DNA of 56,429 nucleotides, from positions 1 to 56,429 of the forward strand of contig JAHFTQ010000013.1 in assembly GCA_023265455.1 (NCBI GenBank). Direction: 5' to 3'. The notes below the pieces were generated by a model. That model saw nothing but the letters and a program-made list of their open reading frames with translations. It ran no database searches and was not told the origin of the DNA. Position 1 is the stretch's first letter. Every line of letters starts with the position of its first letter. Shown piece after piece: positions 43,926 through 52,487 of this stretch. The position numbers were made by a program, and so were the translations under genes. The DNA comes from Parachlamydiales bacterium (GTDB lineage: Bacteria; Chlamydiota; Chlamydiia; Chlamydiales; Rhabdochlamydiaceae).

Positions 43926-46055
43926 AAGAGCTCCCCTAAGCCCTGTGAACCTTCTTTTCACATCGTCATTGCGGACAGCCATGCTGATGGCCTGAGACGA
44001 ACCGACGAGGACAACGAGCTTTTTTCCCCGCGTAATGCCTGTGTAGAGCAAATTGCGGTGGAGCATCATGAAGTGGCTTTTATGCAGAGGAATCACAATG
44101 CAAGGGTATTCGCTGCCTTGGGATTTATGGATCGAGACAGCGTAAGCTAAGACAAGATCGTCGATATCGGCAAAGGCGTACTCGACCCGCCGGTCGTCGT
44201 AGCGGACTGTGAGGGTCTGCGCAGAGAGGTCAATCGTTAAGATCGTCCCAATGTCGCCATTGAACACGAGCTTTTCGTAATCGTTGCGGATCTGCATCAC
44301 TTTATCGCCCACATGAAAAGTCCGTCCCATCCGGGAGAGGGGAGCGAGGCTGGGATTGAGCTCTTTTTGCAAGACAACATTGAGATTTTCACACCCAATC
44401 AGACCCCGTTTCATGGGAGATAAGACTTGGATATCTTCAAACCGGTGAAAACGGTATTTTAACGGCAGGCGGTGAGAGACGAGTTCTACGATGGTCGCAA
44501 GAATCTCCTCAGGAGTCTCCTTTTCAATGAACTTACAATCAGATCCTGCTAAAAATTCTGGAAACTCTCCTCGATTAATTCGGTGAGCATTCGTCACAAT
44601 CTTCGAATGGGCAGCTTGTCGGTAGACTTCTGTTAATTTGGTGAACCCAATCGTATTAGAGGCAAGCAGGTCTTTTAAAATATTTCCCGCTCCCACACTC
44701 GGAAGTTGGTCGATATCTCCGATGAGAAGCACCCGGGCTGTTGTGGGAATGGCCTTGAGAAGGTGGTAGAAGAGGAGCGTGTCAATCATGCTCGCTTCAT
44801 CAACAATCAGTAGATCGCACTTCAGAGGATTTTCTTTATTCCGTTTGAAGCCTCCATTTTGAAAATCCATCTCCAGCATGCTGTGAATGGTGGAGGCTTT
44901 CTTTCCAGTGATTTCTGTCATCCGCTTAGAGGCGCGCCCTGTAGGCGCTGCGAGTAAAATATGATCCGTGAGCTTTGCAGAGATGGCTAAAATGGCCCTT
45001 GTAATGGTGCTTTTGCCCGTTCCGGGTCCGCCTGTGATAATATGGAGTTTTTGTTGGACAGAGGCGATAATAGCAGCTTGCTGCTCGGGTGCAAATTGGA
45101 TCTTGAGTTTTTCTTCGACCCATTGAACCGCTTTGTCTTCTTGCACTTGTCTGAGATTACAAGAGGCTGTTTGCAAACGCTGAAGCTCCCTTGCGATCCC
45201 GATTTCAGCATGGTAAAACGGTTTGAGCCAAACCATGCCCTCTTGCCGAATCAAGCCTCCATCGCGGACGGTGGCCTCGAGGTTTTCTTTGATTTTATCT
45301 TCGCCCAGTTGGAGCAGCTCAGTACTTTCTTTGCAGAGCTCGTCTTCGGGGTAGCACGTGTGGCCTTCGTTGGAGAGCTCCCACAGCACATGCTCGATGC
45401 CGGCTTGAACTCGTGTAGCAGACGTTGTAGGAATGCCAATTTTTTGAGCGATCTGATCGGCGATCTTAAATCCAATGCCTCCGATATCGCGTGCCATAGC
45501 AAACGGATCTTCTTTCACCTTCCGGATGCTTTCGTCTCCGTAAGTTTTATAAATCTTTTGGGCAAAAGCTGTCGTGATCCCATGCGATCTTAAAAAAATC
45601 ATCACCTCGCGAATCCCTTTTTGTTGCTGCCAGCAAGAGGCAATCATTTCGATCCGTTTAGGACCGATTCCAGGGACTTCCGAGAGTCTTTGAGGGGATT
45701 CATCGATGATTTTGAGAGTCTCTATGCCAAAGCACTCCACAATCCGCTCTGCATAAGAGGGGCCGATCCCTCGAATGAGACCCGATTCAAGATATTTTCT
45801 AATGCCTAGTAAGTCAGAAGGCTCTTTCGATTCAAATTCTTTGACTTCGAACTGAGGTCCATACTGAGGGTGGTGTTTCCACTCTCCTAGGCACCGGACA
45901 GTCTCACCGGGCTGAAGCGAGGGGAGTGAGCCGACAATGCAGGTCAGATCCTGCTTACGGGGCTCTTTGAGTCTAGCGACGGTGAAGCTTTCTCCACTGA
46001 AGACAATGTTCTCGATGTATCCAAAAATTTCTTCCACTTTTCCACTATAAATCAT
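43908..46055 (-). CDS. recD2: RecD2-type SF1 DNA helicase
   Basis: Starting from the methionine at 46055 the protein has 715 residues. N-terminal OB-like and helix-hairpin-helix regions (IRGIGPSYAERIVECFG and SEVPGIGPKRIEMIASCW) precede the helicase domain with Walker A GGPGTGKST at about 342-350, Walker B LLIVDEASMID, and later GDIDQLPSVGAGN and SIHKSQGSEYP. RecD2 is a 5' to 3' helicase found without RecBC. The frame stays open upstream to 46208, adding 51 residues that are read mostly from a long palindrome. The sequence from MIYSGKVEEIFGYIENIVF matches the family start, so 46055 is preferred. AAGAGG is directly next to this ATG, closer than usual. Confidence 0.9.
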   Translation of the reverse strand: MIYSGKVEEIFGYIENIVFSGESFTVARLKEPRKQDLTCIVGSLPSLQPGETVRCLGEWKHHPQYGPQFEVKEFESKEPSDLLGIRKYLESGLIRGIGPSYAERIVECFGIETLKIIDESPQRLSEVPGIGPKRIEMIASCWQQQKGIREVMIFLRSHGITTAFAQKIYKTYGDESIRKVKEDPFAMARDIGGIGFKIADQIAQKIGIPTTSATRVQAGIEHVLWELSNEGHTCYPEDELCKESTELLQLGEDKIKENLEATVRDGGLIRQEGMVWLKPFYHAEIGIARELQRLQTASCNLRQVQEDKAVQWVEEKLKIQFAPEQQAAIIASVQQKLHIITGGPGTGKSTITRAILAISAKLTDHILLAAPTGRASKRMTEITGKKASTIHSMLEMDFQNGGFKRNKENPLKCDLLIVDEASMIDTLLFYHLLKAIPTTARVLLIGDIDQLPSVGAGNILKDLLASNTIGFTKLTEVYRQAAHSKIVTNAHRINRGEFPEFLAGSDCKFIEKETPEEILATIVELVSHRLPLKYRFHRFEDIQVLSPMKRGLIGCENLNVVLQKELNPSLAPLSRMGRTFHVGDKVMQIRNDYEKLVFNGDIGTILTIDLSAQTLTVRYDDRRVEYAFADIDDLVLAYAVSIHKSQGSEYPCIVIPLHKSHFMMLHRNLLYTGITRGKKLVVLVGSSQAISMAVRNDDVKRRFTGLRGALLSGSR

Positions 46056-46083
46056 CCTCTTGAAAAAGGCGAAGCAAGAAAAT

Positions 46084-46252
46084 AGATCTCTTTCGAATTT
46101 AAGGTTCTGTCGATTTTCTGGTTCTTTTGAGCCTCTTTTCAATTCTTTTTGCAGGGGTAATATCAACTTCCGATATGACCCCTGCAAAAAGAATTGAAAA
46201 GAGGCCAAAATAATCCAGAAAATCGACGAACCCTTAAATTCGAAAGAGATCT
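46084..46252. repeat. Long palindrome between recD2 and hemA
   Basis: The arms 46084-46164 and 46172-46252 are both 81 bases long, inverted copies of each other at roughly 70 of 81 positions, and separated by a 7-base loop (AACTTCC). Long stretches match perfectly, for example 26 bases at the inner end. The sequence is not related to the palindrome in prmC by eye. On the minus strand the element is an open frame continuous with recD2. Such a structure would form a very stable hairpin in RNA and a cruciform in DNA. Confidence 0.93.
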
Positions 46253-46291
46253 AGTGGCTCAATAAATAATTTTGGACTATAAACATGTTTT

Positions 46292-47281
46292 ATGCGGATT
46301 GGTGTTTTAGGCATTAGCTGTAAATCAGCTCCCCTAGCTTTAAGAGAAAAAATTGCTGAAGCGTGCTCCAGGTGCAGCACGTCTCACAAAGTTGTCCTCA
46401 TCACCTGTCATCGGATTGAAATCTACTTTAGTGGTGATGACTTAGCTCAGATGCAATGTGCGATTTTTCAAGAGTTAAAACAAGTGGCGTCCTCGCATGA
46501 ACATGCTTTTTACTCTTACTTTGGAACCGAGTGTTTATACCATCTGTTTTGTGTGACTGCAGGACTCGATAGCCTGCTACTTGCTGAAAGCGATATTCAA
46601 AGGCAAGTCAAAGCGGCCTATGAAGAGGCCCGTTTGAAACAGCAGCTGCCAGCCCCTTTGCATTACCTCTTTCAAAAGTCGCTGAAAGCCGGTAAAACTG
46701 TCCGTTCACTATTTTCTCTTTTTCAGACAGCTGGGCATTTAGAAGCGATCTTGCATCAACTTGTCGAAAAACTTCTCAGCCCTCATCCACGCCTTCTCTT
46801 CATTGGGAATTCTGACATCAATCGAAAAATTATTCACTACTTCTGGAGAAGAGGCTCTCGTCATATGACCCTCTCCACACGCGACCTTGAGTCGGCCCTT
46901 CCGTTTGCCGTCGATTATCAACTGACCCTTCGCGACCGCTCTGAGATTGCCTCCTGGGCTCAGTACGACGGGGTGATTGCAGCTACGACATCCAAAGATT
47001 ACTTGATTTCTTCATCCCCCGCCTCTGTCCAGACCCGCCTCATCCTTGACCTCAGTGTGCCCCGCAGCGTTGACCCCGCCCTTAAAAATCACCCCGCATT
47101 AACCCTCCTCAACATGGAAGAGATTGGGAAATTTTTTGAAAACACCCAAAACTCTCGCTTCAATGAGGTTCAATCCGTTAAATCTTTTCTTCAGCAAGTC
47201 GCCCAGGATACTGCCGCTCGTTATGAGCAAAAAACATCCTGGAATCTTCCAACCATTGATTTAAATCGACTCTTTTCCTAG
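46292..47281 (+). CDS. hemA: Glutamyl-tRNA reductase
   Basis: A 329-residue enzyme that reduces glutamyl-tRNA to glutamate-1-semialdehyde, the first step of C5 haem synthesis. The catalytic cysteine is C39 in LITCHRIEIY (most relatives have TCNRxE). GLDSLLLAESDIQRQVKAAY is the conserved 'GldSmvlGE.qI.gQvk.A' region, with alanine in place of glycine. The C-terminal dimerisation domain is missing or very short compared with E. coli (418 residues), as in Chlamydia (about 335). TATAAA lies 11 bases before the ATG. The gene is divergent from recD2 with a long palindrome between. Confidence 0.92.
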   Translation: MRIGVLGISCKSAPLALREKIAEACSRCSTSHKVVLITCHRIEIYFSGDDLAQMQCAIFQELKQVASSHEHAFYSYFGTECLYHLFCVTAGLDSLLLAESDIQRQVKAAYEEARLKQQLPAPLHYLFQKSLKAGKTVRSLFSLFQTAGHLEAILHQLVEKLLSPHPRLLFIGNSDINRKIIHYFWRRGSRHMTLSTRDLESALPFAVDYQLTLRDRSEIASWAQYDGVIAATTSKDYLISSSPASVQTRLILDLSVPRSVDPALKNHPALTLLNMEEIGKFFENTQNSRFNEVQSVKSFLQQVAQDTAARYEQKTSWNLPTIDLNRLFS

Positions 47282-47295
47282 AATCCTTAAGTTAT

Positions 47296-47367
47296 TCCGG
47301 ATTAGCTCAGTGGTAGAGCAGTGGACTGTTAATCCATTGGTCGTAGGTTCGAATCCTACATCCGGAG
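47296..47367 (+). tRNA. tRNA-Asn(GTT)
   Basis: A complete 72-base cloverleaf without an encoded CCA. The acceptor stem is TCCGGAT/ATCCGGA (47296-47302 and 47360-47366), the D-arm contains GCTCAGTGGTAGAGC, and the anticodon loop is CTGTTAA with anticodon GTT at 47328-47330. The T-arm is CGTAGGTTCGAATCCTACA. The 3' part is repeated at 50460-50505. Confidence 0.96.
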
Positions 47368-47371
47368 GTTT
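47326..47371 (+). repeat. Left copy of 46-bp direct repeat (tRNA-Asn 3' part), candidate att site
   Basis: From the anticodon loop to 4 bases beyond the tRNA, this stretch is repeated at 50460-50505 with one difference (G to A in the T-arm). Duplication of the 3' part of a tRNA gene is the typical trace of site-specific integration by a tyrosine recombinase, and the distance between copies is 3134 bases. Confidence 0.82.
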
Positions 47372-47394
47372 GTTAAAGTAATCAAGGAGAAAGT

Positions 47395-47760
47395 ATGGTT
47401 ACTGCAATGTCGCGTGATGTAGCTACGGTTGATATGTATAATGAAAAAATTGACCGAAAGACCTCAGAGCAAAGTATCGATGAGCAGTTAGAGCAATTTT
47501 TCGCTTCTATAACCAAAGTTCAAAAACTCTTCATGATTAATGGGAGCAAGGTTGGAATCTTTTTTGATCCTAGCGGAGAGCCGATAAAAGTTGGATATAC
47601 GACTGTAAGAGATAAAGTGGCCTTGGCCTCCGATGATCTTATTTCTCAGCAGGCTACGCAAAAAATTAAAGCAAAGCTTCCTCCAGGGTGTACCTATTCA
47701 ACGGTGATTATTGAGAAGATTAACGGCATCCCATTTTTTCAGTTTTTAGGACTTGAATAA
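47395..47760 (+). CDS. Small hypothetical protein downstream of tRNA-Asn
   Basis: A 121-residue protein that I do not recognise. AAGGAG lies 6 bases before the ATG. The N-terminal 35 residues are polar, then alternating strands and turns follow (FMINGSKVGIFFDPSGEPI, then KVALASDDLISQQATQKI) and a C-terminal TVIIEKINGIPFFQFLGLE. It has no membrane segment, cysteine or repeat. It lies between the tRNA and its 3' copy and so may be part of an inserted element. A Chlamydia gene of similar size (CT663, a type III chaperone) also follows hemA, but I see no convincing sequence likeness. Confidence 0.65.
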   Translation: MVTAMSRDVATVDMYNEKIDRKTSEQSIDEQLEQFFASITKVQKLFMINGSKVGIFFDPSGEPIKVGYTTVRDKVALASDDLISQQATQKIKAKLPPGCTYSTVIIEKINGIPFFQFLGLE

Positions 47761-47800
47761 TCATGAGAAAATGTGGGCATGCTTGATGTGTTCAATCAGC

Positions 47801-47870
47801 TTACGCGGAGACTGTCTCAGTTTACGTAGATTCGGCTGAGCCCAGCGACTCAGCGTCTTTTCTAAATGGA
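47801..47870 (+). repeat. Dispersed structured repeat, copy A
   Basis: This stretch shares GAGACTG, TTTACGTAG and GACTCAGCGTCTTTT in the same order with 51528-51599. ACGCGGAG and CTCAGCGT near the ends can pair imperfectly and a T-rich stretch follows, so it may serve as a terminator after the 121-residue protein gene. Confidence 0.55.
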
Positions 47871-47892
47871 CCGGGAGTTCCCGATCGGCGTT

Positions 47893-47926
47893 AGACCTCG
47901 GCGAAAGCCGGGGTCTTTCGCTTTTT
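47893..47926 (+). terminator. Rho-independent terminator with GAAA tetraloop
   Basis: AGACCTCGGC and GCCGGGGTCT form a 10-bp stem (one G-T pair) closed by a GAAA loop at 47903-47906, followed by TTCGCTTTTT. It is oriented on the plus strand about 130 bases after the gene at 47395-47760. The surrounding gap 47761-48151 otherwise holds only copy A of the dispersed repeat and the 3' region of the minus-strand gene. Confidence 0.8.
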
Positions 47927-48151
47927 AGGGAGCAGGATTCTCCCAGATGCACCCAATATTTACAGCTGGGTACATTTGGGAGATTTCTTTCCCGTAAGCG
48001 AGAATGCGAGACCTTTTTAGGACAAAAAAAAGAGGGCTCTGCGGTTTTCTAATTTTGTCTCTTTTTTCTGGTCAGTGATCTCGAGAATCGCCCGCTTGAT
48101 AAACGGATTGTTGGAAGGTAGTCTATGCCTCTATTTCCTTCATTTGTTGAA

Positions 48152-50041
48152 TTAAACGGTGGCCTTTCTAACTCTAACCCCGGTCTTGATCCAAGGGAGC
48201 TTGGCCAAATTCCACAGTGTCACACTCTGAAAGAGTGCACTGAAGAGATGAGAAAACCGGTCAGGGGAAAAATATGCGAGTGACAGGTCCATCACGATTC
48301 TACTCACAAAAATTGATTGAGAACCGTATCGCATCCACGGTACGCCCCAACCGATTTTCGTGTCGTAAGCGGGCCTCAGCTGTTTGGTCAAGAGGTCGGC
48401 AACCAGAGCCGAAATCACACTAAGGCCGACAACTCCCACTCCCATTGCGATGAGGAGATGTGTATGGTGCTTCTTTTCAAGAGAGGTGCTGGTGGAGGTT
48501 TGCTCTGTTAAAGCAGTCTCGTGTTCGTTGAGGGCATTGGCAAACTCGGTCAATGATAGGCTATATTGCTCTAGTAATGCTTGAGCATCGACAGATTGTG
48601 AAAACAGATGATTGTTGTCACCTCGAGTAATCTTCTTCGCCTCTATAGCTTCATCTATGGCAGTTTGTAATCGCGAATGTTCTAGTCGGGTGCTTGCGAG
48701 TCGAATTTGTGCCCGTGTAACACGGTCTTGTGGCGTATGCTTTTGAACATTGAAAATGACATACCGATCGTAAAAAATGCGATACAGTTGATGGTAGTTG
48801 TAAAGTAAAGCTCCGAGGTCTACCAGGCTCAAGATTTTTTGGCCGGAGACGATTTTTTCCAAAAGTTCCGGATACCCCTGTTGCATCATGGCAAGCCCTG
48901 CTGAGAAAGCGGTATAGACGGCTCCCAGACGAGTTAAAAATGTCTCCGTTAGAAGAGGTTGCACAGCAGAGGCTGTAGCGTCAGGGGTTAAACGAACGGT
49001 CGTTTTAAATTCACCTTTGCTCGCATCGTTGTCCCAGAATTGAGCCTTCACATCGTGGCTGGAGGGATGTATTCTGGTTATGGGGCACCGGGGAAGATTT
49101 GCCTGGGATAGGGTGATTTTAGCGTGATGAGTAATTTTGGTCACAGTCCCATTCATCGTGTGAGTAACCCTGAACGTGCTCCAGTCCCAATGGTCTAAAA
49201 ATTTCTTGCTAGCCGAGTAAATGTATCTGATTAGGCAATCCAAATCCATCGGAGATTGGGGAGAAAAACAATAAGGAGGATTGTCTTCCAGGCCAATAAC
49301 ACATTGCTGTCCTCGGCCGACATTCGGCAAAAGGGGTAAGGAGTAGGTGATAATCACTTTTTTAACGTAAACATCGGCAGGGAATTCAAAAGTTCGAAAA
49401 AAGTTAAGCCATTTCAGTTGTGTAGCTTGCATGAGGCTGTAGGAGAGCGTGATGATATTCAGTATGCACCAAAGACGGCGCTGTGGAAAAAAGTAGGCAA
49501 TCGCCAGATTAGCCACAACTCTTGCAAAATAGATCACGGAACCAAAAGCTTGAGAGGGCTGACTAGTTAAACTTAATGCGACCCATTTTCTATCCTCGGC
49601 AGGAATGGGAGCATATAACGCCTCCGGCGATCTAGAAGGGAAAACTGCTCGGTAGAATTTTGACCCTACAAAACTCAATGCAGCACTCCCGGCCCCCAGA
49701 ACAAGCACTGGAGCCTGTTCAAAAATCTGTCTAGCAACCTGTCCCAGCCGCTCAACCCACGGGCTCCCTGAAATCGTATGTGTAAAAAGAAAGATATTCT
49801 TCCCTTGTAAAACTCGGAACAGTTCTATAGCTTCGCAGGCCAACCAGCCGCTATTGACAATCGTGGAAAAGAGTCGCACGACGGAGAGGTGTTCAGCCAG
49901 GCGCGGTGTTACAGATTGGCCATAGGTAAGAGCGCTATCCAGCAACGTCGAGGCCGAAGCTGCCCAGCTTAACTGAAAATGATAGATCGCCTGGTAAAAA
50001 ACATTTTCAGGCAAACGTAAAATTTGAGTGGCTACGCTCAT
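48152..50041 (-). CDS. Hypothetical multi-pass membrane protein
   Basis: A 629-residue protein of unknown function. GGAG lies 7 bases before the ATG. The N-terminal 230 residues hold several hydrophobic segments (for example near 105-125 and 165-200). The central part (about 235-400) is soluble, with conserved-looking ITYSLPLLPNVGRGQQCVIG and KITHHAKITLSQANLPRCPI. A coiled-coil-like region (about 440-520) precedes a hydrophobic segment HLLIAMGVGVVGLSVISALV and a short C-terminal tail. It is the largest gene of the tRNA-flanked segment. No integrase or transfer gene is present beside it. Possibly an inclusion-membrane or envelope protein. Confidence 0.6.
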   Translation of the reverse strand: MSVATQILRLPENVFYQAIYHFQLSWAASASTLLDSALTYGQSVTPRLAEHLSVVRLFSTIVNSGWLACEAIELFRVLQGKNIFLFTHTISGSPWVERLGQVARQIFEQAPVLVLGAGSAALSFVGSKFYRAVFPSRSPEALYAPIPAEDRKWVALSLTSQPSQAFGSVIYFARVVANLAIAYFFPQRRLWCILNIITLSYSLMQATQLKWLNFFRTFEFPADVYVKKVIITYSLPLLPNVGRGQQCVIGLEDNPPYCFSPQSPMDLDCLIRYIYSASKKFLDHWDWSTFRVTHTMNGTVTKITHHAKITLSQANLPRCPITRIHPSSHDVKAQFWDNDASKGEFKTTVRLTPDATASAVQPLLTETFLTRLGAVYTAFSAGLAMMQQGYPELLEKIVSGQKILSLVDLGALLYNYHQLYRIFYDRYVIFNVQKHTPQDRVTRAQIRLASTRLEHSRLQTAIDEAIEAKKITRGDNNHLFSQSVDAQALLEQYSLSLTEFANALNEHETALTEQTSTSTSLEKKHHTHLLIAMGVGVVGLSVISALVADLLTKQLRPAYDTKIGWGVPWMRYGSQSIFVSRIVMDLSLAYFSPDRFSHLFSALFQSVTLWNLAKLPWIKTGVRVRKATV

Positions 50042-50601
50042 TAAAGCTCCCTATTTGATCGAGCGGTTATAGCAATTTCGGCGTTGCTGCACAATTGAAA
50101 AGAATGCGGGAATGCGCAGGAATATCACCTGCAATGCGGACCAGAGAGGGCTTCCTATCTTCCTTTTTGGGCATGAAAGGGGAGTTTAATTGTACACGGG
50201 TTGTCATTCCTTGATATGAAAAATGCATTAACTGATTGATAATAAGCCAGTTTGAATTGTACACGGATTGTACACAGCCATTTTCGTTCATCTTGAATTT
50301 TCATTCCGAGACTGGTTCGATTTTTACGCATTTTTTCCGCAATTGACTGGAGCTTCAAGGAATTTTTTGGAAGCCATCCGAACACCATCTTAATTTTCTT
50401 GAGAGGAAAACAGGGTTCTGGTTAACTCTTGTTTGTTCAGAGTTATGCCGGCGATGGGGCTGTTAATCCATTGGTCGTAGATTCGAATCCTACATCCGGA
50501 GGTTTCTTCTTTTTTAAGCTGCTGTATGCTTGTTTTAGATGGACGAATAACGTCATTCTAAGTTACATTATTCCCATACATTCACTAGAGGAATCACGAA
50601 T
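50042..50601. other. 560-base intergenic region with no convincing gene
   Basis: Two overlapping minus-strand frames of about 75 codons lie in 50067-50388 but neither has a recognisable product. AATTGTACACGG occurs twice (about 50189 and 50255), the second followed by another TTGTACAC. The region ends with the right copy of the tRNA-derived repeat (50460-50505) and a short pyrimidine-rich run TTCTTCTTTTTT. It may contain the decayed end of an integrated element. Confidence 0.4.
50460..50505 (+). repeat. Right copy of 46-bp direct repeat (tRNA-Asn 3' part)
   Basis: This copy runs from the anticodon loop to just after the acceptor stem of tRNA-Asn and differs from the left copy at one base. 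There is no 5' half of a tRNA before it, so it is not a gene. It is best read as the old end of the tRNA displaced by an insertion. Confidence 0.82.
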
Positions 50602-51393
50602 ATGATAAACGTTTTATATGGTTATCCTCTTTATCACTGGTTTCATACCTTCATAGGGCTAAAGAGCGGACATCAAGCAGGTAAAGAGACTCAAGAAATT
50701 GCGAAGCTAACGGGGGGTCCAAATCCTCAACTTGAGTTTTTAATAGCTGAATGTCAGGAAGTTTTTAAAAAATATTGCCTTTCAAAAGTTTTCATTCAAG
50801 GTGGGCCTATTATAGGTGCACAAGGTGCAGCATTATTGCCTTGGAATAAAACGATTTATGTGGACATTCGTCTTTGTCGTACAGATCCAGAGGCGATGAA
50901 ATTCGTTGCCAAACATGAAATCGCCCATATCAAGAACAATGATAGTTTGTTAGAACCTCTGGCCATATCTATTTTTACTTGTTTGACTGTGCGGGTCATT
51001 GCAAAATTGCCCGTGCGTTCATGGATGGCTCTATCTCTGGGTTTTACTGCGATTTTTACCTTCCATCAGTTGGTAACTCAATACCAAGAAAAAAGGGCCG
51101 ATGCCTTTGCTGTTGCCCATAGTAATCTTGAACAGTTAAAAGGAGCCATTCGTTTGTTCCAAGCGTCGCTGAATGCGAACAAGCTATTAGCAAAAAACAA
51201 TAGGGTATACAGTTTTTTAATCAAGGAAAACGGAGAGTTTTCAAAATGGGCTACTGGTTTTTTTCATTTGCAGACTCCACAGAGAATAAAAGATTTATCT
51301 GCCATCTATAAAACACAAACGGGAATGGAATATAAACCTGCTGAAAGTGAGTTAGAAAAATTAAATAAGATCCTTTATTCTCAACTCTCCTAG
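50602..51393 (+). CDS. M48-like membrane metallopeptidase
   Basis: A 263-residue protein with the zinc motif HEIAH at residues 105-109 and the third-ligand motif EKRAD at 163-167, as in M48/HtpX-Ste24 peptidases. Two hydrophobic helices lie between them (about 118-134 and 140-157), also as in HtpX. The N-terminus lacks the usual two membrane helices and the protein is shorter than HtpX (about 290). This subgroup may act on membrane proteins or be an effector. AGAGGAA lies about 10 bases before the ATG. Immediately upstream is the right tRNA repeat; downstream is a terminator-like repeat. Confidence 0.8.
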   Translation: MINVLYGYPLYHWFHTFIGLKSGHQAGKETQEIAKLTGGPNPQLEFLIAECQEVFKKYCLSKVFIQGGPIIGAQGAALLPWNKTIYVDIRLCRTDPEAMKFVAKHEIAHIKNNDSLLEPLAISIFTCLTVRVIAKLPVRSWMALSLGFTAIFTFHQLVTQYQEKRADAFAVAHSNLEQLKGAIRLFQASLNANKLLAKNNRVYSFLIKENGEFSKWATGFFHLQTPQRIKDLSAIYKTQTGMEYKPAESELEKLNKILYSQLS

Positions 51394-51527
51394 AAAAATA
51401 TCTCTTTAACGCCGTGTGCAACTTTTCATGACTCTATATTTTATGAATATTTTCTTAACCACGGAGGCTGGACTAATTATTAAATAGAGGGTGCGCATTA
51501 ATGTGGGACTGTTTTATGCTGGGGAGC

Positions 51528-51599
51528 ACGCTGAGACTGCGTCATTTTACGTAGGTTCGGTTAGGTCGAAAAGCTTGGTTGACTCAGCGTCTTTTTTTT
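51528..51599 (+). terminator. Terminator-like dispersed repeat, copy B
   Basis: ACGCTGAG at 51528-51535 and CTCAGCGT at 51583-51590 are perfect 8-base inverted copies separated by 47 bases and followed by CTTTTTTTT. The interior shares GAGACTG and TTTTACGTAG with copy A at 47801-47870. It is placed after the M48-like gene on the plus strand. Confidence 0.55.
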
Positions 51600-51628
51600 G
51601 CGCCTCGTACTTTCTACTTCTCGCCATC

Positions 51629-52487
51629 TTAGGGGTTAAGATTTCTTAAAAGCCAGTGGTTTATATTAGTGACAAGCTGGGCAATATCTGTGGGTAGCTT
51701 GTCGGGTTCTTGTTTTCGCAAATTCCTCAAATAAGCATCCCAGTAGCCTTGTACCTGGATTACCCCTTCCTCAGAATAAGTGATGGGTAAATTAAAAGGG
51801 GTTCCGCGGTGTTGAAAGACAGAGCGGATGATAGTCTCTAAATTTTGAAAGGGGAGTGTACTCGAGGTTTTTATCAGGGAGTAAATGTCATGAAAATCTT
51901 TCATCCGACTATTAAAGGCCCCCCGGTGAATGGTGGTTTCCAATTTTTCAGCAAAAATGAATTCTTTAGGATAACAGCTCAATTCTGTATCCCTTTCAAA
52001 CAAGTGGCCTTTTGAGTCACTCATAAGTGCCAATGGTTTTTCTACAGCATCAACGATATCCCCAAAGCCGATGTCGATGAAAGCTTTAAAGCGTGTACGC
52101 CCGAAAGTAAGCTGTCATGCTGATTTCTGCGCCTGAGTATCCCATATGGGGATGAGATAGCTCATTGGCAGACACTTCTTGAAAAACGAATCCATCATTA
52201 AGATCGATAGCTGCGATTTCCTCGAAAATGACCTTCAGTTTGTTGACTTCATTGCTTAAGTGCCTGGCAAGAAAATCCAAGTCTCGTGTTTCTCTGCCAA
52301 TGTCAATGTAATGGGCTAAAAGAATAGCTCCCTTCAGCACGAAATGATGACGGTAAGTAGACTGAGATAATCTAACAAGAAATCTTTCCAGAACGAGCCT
52401 TTGCCAAAGATCAGCGGTTTCTTTGTTTTTTGCTTGGGCAATGGCACGCAATTTTGCCTTGAATGATTTTTCCAGATCTTTTGTCAT
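51629..52487 (-). pseudogene. Frameshifted AbiEii-type nucleotidyltransferase toxin
   Basis: Two overlapping-frame pieces make up one AbiEii protein of about 285 residues. The first (52487-52086) has VLKGAILLAHYIDIGRETRDLDF with the nucleotidyltransferase Asp pair. The second, from about 52100 to 51629, reads GRTRFKAFIDIGFGDIVDAV, the conserved continuation, then AEKLETTIHRG. The break is at about 52099-52107, where removing one base from TTTCGGG would restore TAYFGRTRF. A stop follows 6-7 codons after the shift. The toxin is therefore probably inactive unless sequencing error explains the shift. The ATG overlaps the AbiEi stop (ATGA), as in the intact locus. Confidence 0.85.

Noticed and set aside
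45042..45593. 183-codon plus-strand frame inside recD2
   Set aside because: It lies opposite the helicase domain of recD2 and its translation has no recognisable feature.
46056..46208. Natural N-terminus of RecD2 at 46208
   Set aside because: The first 51 residues come mostly from a palindrome and do not resemble the family, whose usual start corresponds to the methionine at 46055.
47395..47760. Type III secretion chaperone because of position after hemA
   Set aside because: The order recalls Chlamydia CT662-CT663, but I see no sequence likeness, and the gene lies inside a probable insert.
50067..50388. Two overlapping minus-strand frames in the gap after the membrane protein
   Set aside because: No ribosome-binding site or family pattern is convincing and the two frames overlap each other.
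50460..50505. Second tRNA-Asn gene
   Set aside because: Only the 3' part from the anticodon loop onward is present; there is no acceptor 5' strand or D-arm.
51629..52033. Independent small gene of 134 codons
   Set aside because: Its translation continues the AbiEii family after the shift and sequence upstream in the same frame still matches, so it is half of a broken gene.
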